From: Protonemura montana
Taxonomy: Eukaryota; Arthropoda; Insecta; Plecoptera; Nemouridae
Length of the DNA stretch: 64,000 nt
Direction of reading: 5' to 3'
NCBI GenBank assembly: GCA_947568835.1
Contig: OX387608.1
Coordinates: 15,662,001-15,726,000 of the forward strand
The position numbers and the translations under genes are program-made. The notes under the pieces were generated by a model. That model did no database searches, was not told where the DNA came from, and worked only from the letters and a program-made list of their open reading frames with translations. Shown here one piece after another: positions 35,801 to 44,900 of this stretch. Numbering within the stretch: position 1 is the stretch's first letter; every line of letters begins with the position of its first letter.

Positions 35801-38800
35801 CTATACCTCGGCAAGGTTAATACATTTGTATGATGATGGATGATGGACGTATGATGAGAATGGATGAGGATGATGATGAACCTAACCTAGCCTGGAAAAT
35901 AAATTGACCCAGAAAAAATCGGCACTTTTTGCTAACTAACACTAATCAAATAATGTGTGAAGGTTAGGTTAAGTAGACATGAGTCTAAAAAATGTAATGT
36001 GACATGGCGCTTTTGGGATAAATATCCGCCGGCGTTAGAAAAGTAAATTCAAGACAAAAGTCTTGGCAAGCAATTTGTTGATTTCACATCTCACGCACCC
36101 TTGGGTTCTTGCCTCCACCGCCTTCTGGATCGCGTCGTCCGCTTGGGTTGCCATGGAAACGTCGCGAACTACACCCACAGCCCCCCGGATGTCTGGCACA
36201 CGCTGTACAAACAAAAATATACTCACATTTTTTCGAAGAAAGGAATTTTCATTGACAACTTTGAAAGCAAAAAACCTTTCAAGCATATGAAATTCAATGT
36301 TAGATTCAACGTTTGGTAGCCATGGAGATGCTGAGATCGCCTGACAGAGCTTCTCAATTCTGCTATCTTATGTTACTATGGGTATATCATGGCCTAGCAT
36401 AGGAGGTTCAATGGTAGATTCAACGTTTAGCAGCCATGGAGATGCTGAGATCGCCTGACAGAGCTTCTCAATTCTACTATCTTATGTTACCACGGGTATA
36501 TCATGGCCTAGCATAGGAGGTTCAATGGTAGATTCAACGTTTGGTAGCCATGGAGATGCTGAGATCGCCTGACAGAGCTTCTCAATTCTACTATCTTATG
36601 TTACCACGGGTATGTCATGGCCTAGCATAGGAGGTTCAATGGTAGATTCAACGTTTAGTAGCCATGGAGATACTGAGATCGCCTGACAGAGCTTCTCAAT
36701 TCTGCTATCTTATGTTACCATGGATATATCATGACCTAGCATAGCAGGTTCAATGGTAGATTCAATGTTTGGTAGCCATGGAGATGTTGAGATCACCTGA
36801 CAGAGCTTCTCAATTCTGCTAGCTTATGTTACCACGGGTATATCATGGCCTAGCATAGGAGGTTCAATGGTAGATTCAACGTTTGGTAGCCATGGAGATG
36901 CTGAGATCGCCTGACAGAGCTTCTCAATTCTGCTATCTTATGTTACCACGGGTATATCATGGCCTAGCATAGGAGGTTCAATGGTAGATTCAACGTTTGG
37001 TAGCCATGGAGATGCTGAGATCGCCTGACAGAGCTTCTCAATTCTGCTATCTTATGTTACCACGGGTATATCATGGCCTAGCATAGGAGGTTCAATGGTA
37101 GATTCAACGTTTGGTAGCCATGGAGATCCTGAGATCACCTGACAGAGCTTCTCAATTCTGCTATCTTATGTTACCACGGGTATGTCATGGCCTAGCATAG
37201 GAGGTTCAATGGTAGATTCAACGTTTGGTAGCCATGGAGATGCTGAGATCACCTGACAGAGATTCTCAGATCTGCTTTCCTATGTTACCACGGGTATATC
37301 ATGGCCTAGCATATGAGGTTCAATGGTAGATTCAACGATTGGTAGCCATGGAGATGTTGAGATCGCCTGACAGAGCTTCTCAATTCTGCTATCTTATGTT
37401 ACCACGGGTATATCATGGCCTAGCATATGAGGTTCAATGGTAGATTCAACGTTTGGTAGCCATGGAGATGTTGAGATCGCCTGACAGAGCTTCTCAATTC
37501 TGCTATCTTATGTTACCACGGGTATATCATGGCCTAGCATATGAGGTTCAATGGTAGATTCAACTTTTGGTAGCCATGGAGACGTTGAGATCACCCGACA
37601 GAGCGTCTAAAAATTACCTTTTTATCCTACAGTGACTATATGAAGTTTCACTCTTTTGAGTCAGAGCTTAGAGGCACTAACATTTGCAGACGTGGTTCTT
37701 CTCCTTGGAGATCCGCCATTCCCATTAAAAGAACTGAAATCCTCTCACAAATGATATGTCTAAGTAGCTCAATTGGTTAAAGCACCACTCCCGATAGATG
37801 GAGATTGGGGTTCGAAACCCCGTTTTGACACCAATTAAAAAAAAAGGTGTTCCAAATAATAAAATACTATTAGAACGTTGAACTGGTTTGAAAGGCAGAC
37901 CGTTTGAAACGGGTCAAGTAACCCGTGCCCGACATTGGGCAGTAAAAGTTATGAGTGGGTGAAGCAAGGATTCTGGTCTGCACAGAAGACCACGCTTTGC
38001 CAAGATATTTCTGTAAGCGTCACAGGATAAACCAAGACGGCGTCATACCCGATTGGGAGGCACAATGTGTACGGCCCCCTGGTAGAGGAAGACGCGGCCG
38101 GCGCATGTTTCAGGGTCAGCCCATTGCGGCAGCCAATCGGCAGCCTCGATCAGCAGGAACTCTCCGTCATCGTCAGCGACACGGCAAACCAAGCCTGGCA
38201 CTCGGGCTGTCAGCGAGAGCAGCAGCGCTACGATCAGCCACTCGTCCTCGACGTTGTCTCCGTAGTGGGTCAGCCCGTGGATGTGGGCACCCAGAGCTAG
38301 AAGGAGATGACTTTTGTACTCATGATGCAGGAAGATTTAGTATGATACATCATTTTGGGTCACTATGGTTTATAGCTGGGTAGTAGCATAGAAAAAAGAC
38401 TTAGGGTTGTAGTAGAATCTCATCCCTTCTGGTGTAGCTTTGAGACTGCATCTGACATAAACTAAGAAGCGTATAATCTCAGCGCAACATGCTTAAGTAG
38501 GAGTCAGTTCGTGCTAGCGGTATCATAAAATAAAATCACGTTATTGATTTTACCTTGGTCTACAAACTCTGAGTCGTCAGCTAGTTGCGTGTTCGCGCTG
38601 TCGCGAATGTTGAGGTTAAGCGAGTCTCTTTGCCAGATGTGTCCGGCGGTGAATTCGTCGGCGAGCGCGCGAATGCTTTGTAGCTGGCCGTTTCGAAAAG
38701 CTTGTAGGTCTTCATCGGAAAGCGATTCGTCGTCAAACTTGTCGGGAAAGAGAAAATACTCGACGTAATCCGATTCTCGCACGCTCTCGAGGAGCGGCGC

Positions 38801-38806
38801 CGCCAT
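29858..38806 (-). CDS. ECD: Ecdysoneless / SGT1 homologue ECD, 10 exons
   Basis: Conserved regulator linked to PRPF8 stability and splicing, to R2TP, to cell-cycle progression and, in flies, to ecdysteroid production. Exons: 38806-38554, 38296-38049, 36202-36099, 35378-35237, 33880-33701, 32822-32721, 32018-31838, 31605-31357, 30850-30705, 30025-29858; phases close to 590 aa (human about 644). Seen: SDYVEYFLFPDKF; GDNVEDEWLIV; DDDGEFLLIEAADWLPQW; CLYAKLRHAPFVPDRRTGW; GFEILVAESRR; DDSWLELSPADVDALL; ELKQYMDQMDREV; EPVDVDM and NLLGPMGV at the end. The middle (exon 8) is Pro/Arg/Ala-rich. Introns hold a 114-bp satellite, LINE ends, a Penelope-like fragment and a tRNA-like element. Head-to-head with CHRAC1 (540 bp between starts). 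Confidence 0.97.
30299..30466 (+). pseudogene. LINE reverse-transcriptase C-terminal fragment (ECD intron 9)
   Basis: Open frame ending GAKIFNNLPEHIKIRNSSRQ and AFKQLTKMF*, the typical tail of LINE ORF2 proteins (FN.LP..I......FK..LK). 5'-truncated; likely a retroposed 3' end. Confidence 0.65.
31045..31315. mobile_element. Foldback family B copy (ECD intron 8)
   Basis: Contains agactcatgtctacttgat and, at the other end, cgaaacgtcgggaaatttag and aaacccagttgaaattgttt. Confidence 0.75.
32100..32275 (+). pseudogene. LINE C-terminal fragment (ECD intron 6)
   Basis: The frame with TRLWNSLSFNELAKHCKIA and YNNYRTLQFTYCV* resembles LINE ORF2 ends (RLWNSLP...). Followed by an (att)n tail. Confidence 0.55.
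32470..32640 (-). pseudogene. LINE C-terminal fragment (ECD intron 6)
   Basis: Minus-strand frame MGPILYNKLSANVKEK, then a stop, then RKTFKNAVKDFLTHQSFYYI. Typical LINE ORF2 C-terminus (FK..VK.FL....FYSI.EY) broken by at least one stop. Confidence 0.65.
32995..33066 (-). ncRNA. tRNA-like module within a dispersed element (ECD intron 5)
   Basis: Minus strand gtccaagtagctcaatggtt ... ggggttcgtgtcccc. It can form acceptor (GTCCAAG), D, anticodon and T arms, but position 33 is not T, so it is not taken as a working tRNA. The enclosing element spans about 32945-33240. Confidence 0.6.
33400..33660. mobile_element. Foldback family B copy (ECD introns 5)
   Basis: Nearly perfect short foldback: aactgggttttgaatgctaa at the left and its inverse at the right, with agacatgagtctataaac at the end. 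It stops about 40 bp from the ECD exon-5 donor. Confidence 0.8.
33945..33985. repeat. (TA)n microsatellite
   Basis: Runs of tatatatatatatatatg beside the Penelope-like frame. Confidence 0.85.
33997..34377 (+). pseudogene. Penelope-like retroelement C-terminal (GIY-YIG region) fragment
   Basis: A 126-codon open frame, with no ATG, from 33997 to the TAA at 34375-34377 in ECD intron 4. Seen: IRVKEHERHIRLAKQS, then SACAEHGDEFQHHI, then KVREAIEIKKQPNNFNRDDS. The order AEH..H.I ... REAIEI.......NRD is typical of the C-terminal GIY-YIG endonuclease region of Penelope-like elements and related retroelements. It is 5'-truncated with no internal stop, so it is fairly young. The family call is from motif memory. 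Confidence 0.65.
34430..35100. mobile_element. Two foldback family B copies in inverted order (ECD intron 4)
   Basis: 34430-34770 and 34820-35100 carry the same arms facing each other. The outer sequences (ttagttagtaaaaaacgcca type) match at both outer ends. Confidence 0.75.
35401..35900 (-). repeat. SINE-like element interrupted by a LINE
   Basis: 35401-35450 (catgtggcactggtctagca) and 35830-35900 (gatgatgatgaacctaacct) are adjacent parts of the 5S-family SINE body, separated by the LINE end. Confidence 0.65.
35445..35830 (-). pseudogene. LINE C-terminal fragment nested in a SINE-like element
   Basis: Minus frame LRYRLKKVTEGPLHAGPKLL, NALPERI, a stop, then SFRTRLREFLMDNCFYSVNE FYNF. A typical ORF2 end with one stop, plus an (ataat)n tail at 35450. 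Lies in ECD intron 3. Confidence 0.7.
36291..37609 (+). repeat. 114-bp satellite array in ECD intron 2
   Basis: About 11.6 copies of a 114-bp unit with ggttcaatggtagattcaac, tggtagccatggagatgctg and cctgacagagcttctcaatt. Units are highly alike, with steps of exactly 114 between the first ones. Confidence 0.95.
37653..37845 (+). ncRNA. Diverged tRNA-like element copy (ECD intron 2)
   Basis: The upstream part (ctccttggagatccgccatt) and tRNA-like core (gtctaagtagctcaattggt, ggggttcgaaacccc) are both present, so this copy keeps the same architecture at greater divergence. The core at about 37769-37840 has a perfect T arm but lacks T33. Confidence 0.55.
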
Positions 38807-39345
38807 TGCTAGTATACAAGTATGATGCACTGTTGCCAGGCCAGTAAAGTTTGTAAATCGATTTTTAGATTTTCCCAACGATAAAACTGGCAGGTGAGGT
38901 TGCCATGCACTTATCGGATCAAAATCTTTGGAAGAAGTTTCTGCAACTTGATTTCTCGTATAAAAAGAAATAATAGCTTAAGAGAAAAAACCATCGGAGA
39001 AATTCCAAAGAGATGGTTGCAACCCTGTTTGATCAGCACGCACATATGACAGGTGTTGGCGGCAGAGCTAGAGCACGGTAGAAGTGATTTTCTTTGTTAA
39101 AAGTATTGAAAGTGAGTAAGCACTATTTAATACCACATATGCTAATGTATTTCACTGCAAATTGGAGAGGCACGAATAAGTTATGTAATCTCATCCGTTC
39201 TGTACGCGCTATATTTTTAAAATACTTCATCCAAATTTGTCTAACCTACAAACCTAACTTATTAATTACTGAACACTATACCTCTGGCTCTGAATCCACA
39301 ATCAATTCAATTTATTCAGGTCTCGCATCGCACACCGAGGTTAGC
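38807..39345. promoter_or_regulatory. Divergent promoter region ECD/CHRAC1
   Basis: 539 bp between two start codons on opposite strands and no other gene. A possible acceptor (attcag at about 39314-39319) suggests a 5'UTR intron for CHRAC1. The two promoters are placed here by arrangement only. Confidence 0.5.
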
Positions 39346-40817
39346 ATGTCGTCATTGACATCACCGTCGACACGTTCCTCGCTGCAGCCAAAAAAGAAGG
39401 CAGTCGAGGAACCGATGACAGAAGCTGAACGCATTGTCACAACAACCGTACCGCTGGCTCGAGTGCGTGGTATTATGAAGCACGCCGAGGAGACAAAGAA
39501 CATCAGCCCAGAGTCGATCCACGTGATGGCCAAGGTGCGTTCTAGAAACCCTGTTGTCGAGGCACATTACGCGTGCGTGGCTAGACTGCAACTGTTTGTG
39601 TGCTGCTAGGTGGCCGAGCTCTTCATATGCCACGTTTCCCGTGGTGCCCATGCAGCGGGCGGCAAGGGCCGACTGCTGGAATACCGACACGTGGCTGACT
39701 ACGTCAACTCGGACCGTACGCTGGCTTTCATGCGAGACATCCTACCGCACAAGGTCACCTTCCGGCAATACAAGGTAGGGTACAGATTTAAATTGGCAAT
39801 AGGTTTGTGGGCTGGAAGCAGAGAACGAAACTTGTGAAGCCTAGAGGACGGGCAGCAGTTAATTGCCTGCTAGTGGTGAATGGCTCATTATTCATAGACT
39901 TAAGCTGCTACTGCTGTCACATCTGTGAAGGGTAATAAGCTTCTTATCTTTTGAGCAGTGTACAAGTGTGTTTGCTCTAATGTTTGTTCAACTTCTATAC
40001 AAGTAGCATCTAACCGTGAATCTGTCACAGTCCATTCAATGCCTTCTCCCTCTTTTTTTTTTTATTTATTTGTTGCCAACTGACAAAATACATTGTTTTT
40101 GTATGGGCCATAAGAACTAGAGATTTAGGAAATGTAACTATGTAACTAACATGCTAAACAAATTGTCTGCAAGTTGGAGGAACTAATGACAGTGCATTAA
40201 CAAAGGTCTTCTTGTCAAATTTTTCCTTTCCAAGTTGTCCACCAATCAAGCATTGCACAATTATCTTGACCGTGCCACTCGCAACAATGTCGGCCAAGCC
40301 GTATGCATTCTGCGCTTGCCAACCTTAAAGGCATTAAAACTGCCCACACTTTGTAATCAAGACTATTGAACCTATCTAACAAAAAGAAAAGTATTTGCAA
40401 CGTGTTTGAATTTCGAGGGAGGTCCAACTGGTATCCCAACATTGGGACTTCAATGAGGCTCTTTGGTTTTAAGTTAGACACATTGAGAAATCCTGGGGAA
40501 GGTAGTAGTTGGTCCTTTTGTAGTAGAATGTCTAATCGGTTGTGCTTTCACTCTTGATTAAGTAATCGGTACATGTTATAAAACTTTCGAAAAGCAATTT
40601 GAGTTTACTTAGCATTCAACATTTCAACGTTGTTAGCGTCGGATGGCAGCAATCGAGCGTTGGTCTCTTTCTTCAGACGCTGCTCCGCAAAAAGGGCGTG
40701 GTCATCGCAGGGCTGGACCAATCGTCTTCCGAAGGGTCGTCGTCTTCGGAAGACGAGGGTGGGAGCTCGTCGGGATCTGAAGGGAGCAGCGGGGAGGAGT
40801 CTGAACAGCAGTCCTGA
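39346..40817 (+). CDS. CHRAC1: CHRAC1-like histone-fold protein, 3 exons
   Basis: Histone-fold subunit that pairs with POLE3/CHRAC17 in the CHRAC nucleosome-sliding complex. Exons 39346-39534, 39610-39774, 40677-40817 (TGA); phases close to 164 aa (human 131). Seen: a Ser/Thr/Lys-rich head; histone fold with VPLARVRGIMKHAEE, then SPESIHVMAKVAELFI and YVNSDRTLAFMRDILP; C-terminal tail of Ser, Glu and Gly, as in CHRAC1's acidic tail. POLE4 and NF-YC are the alternatives, but the ILPHK segment and acidic tail fit CHRAC1 best. The start at 39346 is the last ATG before the conserved part; an upstream in-frame ORF exists but is low-complexity. Confidence 0.88.
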
Positions 40818-41427
40818 CCAATCACGGCTCAACGAAACAAACGCGAGGACCCGACTGGACCGCCATGAAATCCGACTCTGTGCATCGTTCAAAGACTGAC
40901 TTCGGTGATCGTTATATTTACGGGTCGTTTTTTTTGAGATTTTGAAAAAAAGACATTGCAATAATCAACTGTATAAATGCGCATCGCACACGTGATCATC
41001 TTTTATTGTCTAAAGTGTCAACTGATAGCACAGTCTTAGCTAAATCCAAGACAAATCTTAGAAACCATCTAGAATTGCACCAACATTTTAGACAGCCGGG
41101 ACAGTTCTGAGTCCCGACAAGGATCCAGCTCCCCTCTGTTCTCCGCCGGGCAAATCAACGTGAAGTTCCCGTCGTCGTACGCTGCAAGTCTTCAAAGTGC
41201 CGCTAAAAAGATCCCCGAAGACCGAGAAGCAAGACACAGGCACATTTCTCTGCTGCCCGTAGACAGTTTCTCTCCAGCGGGACTTCTTCAGCAAACAAAC
41301 CACACGCGGGCAACCAATGGCAGTTGGTTTCGTGCACGCACTGTTGAAAAGCAGCGTCCAGCATTGCTCAATAAACATAAACGAACCTACGAATGCCTTT
41401 TCTTTGTCCCCACCCTCATTGCTGGAA
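40818..41427. other. CHRAC1 3' region
   Basis: Probable CHRAC1 3'UTR. AATAAA near 41369 (gctcaataaacataaacg) is a candidate poly(A) signal. No other gene seen. Confidence 0.45.
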
Positions 41428-41830
41428 CCGTTGAGTGTAGGTTATAGGTAGAGGAACAACGTCAATGTTACAGTCTCTGCGTGAAAGATGACTACCTTAC
41501 CGACAAAAATGCAGAATACCAGAACCTCACGTTAAGTGGAGCCACTGTCGTGTGAATTGTAATTTCGATATTTCTTGTAGGTTAACTCGCTTTTGAGACT
41601 TTTCATGCTCAAAAAATCTCCATCAACGTTAACCTCAACGATTGATATACATGTAACGATATTTAAAAGCGAGTAACCTACGAAAAATATCGAAATTAAA
41701 TTTCATACGAAAGTGGCTCCACTTAACGTGATGTTCCGGTCCTCAGCATTTTTGTCGGTAAGGTAGTCATCTTTCACGCAGAGACTGTAACATTGACGTT
41801 GTTTCTCTACCTATAACCTACACTCAACGG
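41428..41830. mobile_element. Foldback element A copy between CHRAC1 and ASPSCR1
   Basis: Complete 403-bp copy with ccgttgagtgtaggttatag at the left and its inverse at the right. Lies in the 1.1-kb convergent region, about 120 bp from the ASPSCR1 stop. Confidence 0.88.
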
Positions 41831-41951
41831 TGGATCCAATCGTGTCCCTCGCTCCAACTAATCTAGCGCTGTCAATGCCACGGGCCTCGGCTTTCCAAAC
41901 TCTCCCACGCCCTGTCCAGACGAGGGTTGTTTCCGTCGGGGCCGGGCTCCG

Positions 41952-44900
41952 CTAGGCCGGCTTGAACCACTTCGGTACCCGGCCCGTCATTGGGGCGGCG
42001 CCCGCCTGGTGGGCGTGGCTAGAAGAGTGGGCGTGGCTTGTCGAGGAGGTGTGACTTGTCGAGGGGGCGTGGCTTGCCTGTGGGCGGGGCCGAGGTGCGC
42101 TCGGAGCCGATGGGAGCACGCCGCTGCGAGAAATACAGGAGTAAAGACACGGTGTACGACGGGCATCGTGGACAAAGGTATTCGGAAGAAGTCGCCGTTC
42201 TGTTTGCTTGTTTTGGTCCGTTCTAAATTCAGGTGCTTGGTTGGCCGGAGTTTGTTAGTGTCAGTTTACTTTTGAAAAGGAGCTTCCAAACAGAATGGTT
42301 CAAGTTTTAAAACTAGTTCCGGAAATGATTGCGGTTTAGGCAAGAAAAAATTTAAATCAACAACTTTTGCTTTGGTATCTAAACCACTTAGATCTGACAA
42401 CGTTCAAAAACAGGCTAACCAAGCCGATAAAACAGAAATCTATCCAACAAACGTTTAGCCGACAGGCGGTGTTATTTGACCCTGACTATGGGTGGTACTT
42501 TTCAACAATGCTCGAGATTATTTGTTCCATTCTACTCGTTGGCAACAATAGCAGATGTTGTCATGGACATCAATAGACAATCTAAGAGTCTTAAGATGAA
42601 CTAGAATCTAGCAACGAATTCAACGTCAAATTGCCGTTACTCGAGATTGACAGGTTGTGACGTGATATAGCGTCACTAGAATCAGAGTGACTGTGAGTAT
42701 TCACAGCCTCTTGGTTCTACTCCTTGGAGATCCGTCATTCTCATCAAATACACTGAAATCGTCTCAAAAAGACAGTGTCCAAGTAGCTCAATGGTTCAGA
42801 GCAACACCCGCGACAGGTGGAGATTGGGGTTTGAGTCCCCGTTTGGGCATCAATTTTTGAGACGGTTATTGTGTTGTTAATAATAAAAATTCTAAGAGTC
42901 GCCCAACTGCGATGATTACCGAACACGCGAGGCAAGCAAGGCGGCGCCGGCTGCAGATGTCAGAGTCTCTGCGCGCAAGAACCCGGCCTCCGCGTCAGTC
43001 CCCGCGCACGGCGCGTAGTGCAGCAAGCCGCCACCAGAGCATCCCACGTCGCGCAGAGTTGCTTCTTGCGGGAGCTCGTTGCGTGGCGGCGTCGTGACTG
43101 GAACAAGCGACGGGGAACAAATTCTAACAAAAACTATTTCAACTGTGTTCTGAATGCTAAGTGAAGAACAACTGAATTTCCCAACGTTTCGTAACTTGTA
43201 CCTGTTACTTTATCAAGGTTTAAAGCAGTCCTGACAATTTTCCCAATAAAATACCGCACAAATTGGCGTTTTTACTAACTAATTGATTGGGATTTTATTT
43301 CCGAAAAAACAAAATACGTTAGTTTTTTAGTTTTTGACCCTGGTTATTTTATTTAGATGCATTTAGGAAGCTTGAACTTGGTAATTGTTATAATTTTATG
43401 TGGTTATTTTGTTATCGGAAAATAGTCAGGACTGCTCTAACCCTTGATAAAGTAACAGGTACAAGTTACGAAACGTTGGGAAATTTAGTTGTTCTTCACT
43501 TAGCATTCAAAACCCAGTTGAAATAGTTTTTGTTAAAACTAGTGCTAAGTTTACATCAAGTAGACATGAGTCTAAAAACTATTATAGGGAACCGATTCTA
43601 TTGTATTTTGACTGCAACCTTGCTGGTCTGTCTTCAACAAAGACTGGAACTTGCAGAATGTGTCGGCGGTGCTTTGAACTCACACAAAGTGAAAGAAGCC
43701 TCCGGATCGATGAGATGGCTTCGAACAAAGCCGAGTACGTCGGCCACTGTTTCAGCCGGTCGGAACGTGGCCTGCAGCACGGCTCTGTCCGGGAACTGCA
43801 CCCGGATCACCGCGGGCAACGGTTCTGCGTCCGGCTCCCGGTCTCTGACAGCGGACGTGAGCAGCGGAGCATCCGCTAAGCAGGAGCTGCGGAGCAAAGC
43901 GGGGCGGGAAGGTTTCATGGCGGCGGTACCAACGCGAGGTAACTTCTAAGATAGATTCTACGCGCAGCATTTCTAAAACTCGGTGATCTCTTATTCCACC
44001 CGGCGATGCTGGAATCTGTGTGCCCAGATAGCTCAGTTGGTATGGTATATTACTCAAACAACAATTGAAGAAGTAAGTAGTAACTAGAATGCATAAATTC
44101 TACTGTCGAAAGTCAGTGTACAGCATATTTCTGAAAAATCTTATTGAAAATATTAGTTTTGACAAAATCTATTTGAACTGGGTTTTGACTACCAAGTGAA
44201 GATGTTATCGGAAAATTGTCAGGACTGCTTTAACCCTTGAAGAAGTAACAGGTACAAGCTACGAACGTTGGGAAATTTAGTTGTTCTTCACTTAGCATTC
44301 AAAACCCAGTTGAAATAGTTTTTCTTAAAACTAGTGCTAAGTTTACATCAAGTAGACATGAGTCTAAAAACAATTATTGTCAATTGAGAGGTCCCGGGCC
44401 CTTGACAAAGAAACAGGTACATATTACAAAACGTTGGTAACACAGTTTGACTTCACTTAGCATTAAATAATTTGTCAATCGATGTTGTTTTTGTGTAAAA
44501 GCTCGAGTTCCCTCCACTAGTCGCAGAGTGTAAACGTGGGAGTCACTCACACGGCAGCCTTCAGATCGCGGTACAGCACGCGAGCGTCGTCCACCGTTGT
44601 TTCGTAGAAGTCGTCGGGCTCGTCATGCATCGTGTGAGACGACGCGGCGCGGAAAACAACCGCATTGCGCGGACCAACCTGACAAACAAAGCCAGTGAGA
44701 CCAGCGTCCTTGCAATGAGACATTTCAAAAACAACGCCAGTGAAATGGTTCCAACTAACAATGTCCAAGTATTATATTATATCAATTAGACCAAAGGTAT
44801 TATATTACCTTGACCTAGAGCGGTCATTTGGCGTTGCTACCATGGTGCTACATAATACGACCGGTGGTATTATATAACCCCGACCTAGAGCGGTCATTCG

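Noticed and set aside
36291-37609. Repeated coding domain or CRISPR
   Set aside because: The 114-bp unit contains stops, lies wholly inside ECD intron 2 and has no spacers.
43887-43945. Longer ASPSCR1 exon 8 starting at 43945
   Set aside because: In frame with a weaker donor, but adds residues with no counterpart; the model with GT|gtgagt and acceptor at 43887 aligns without gaps to the known family.
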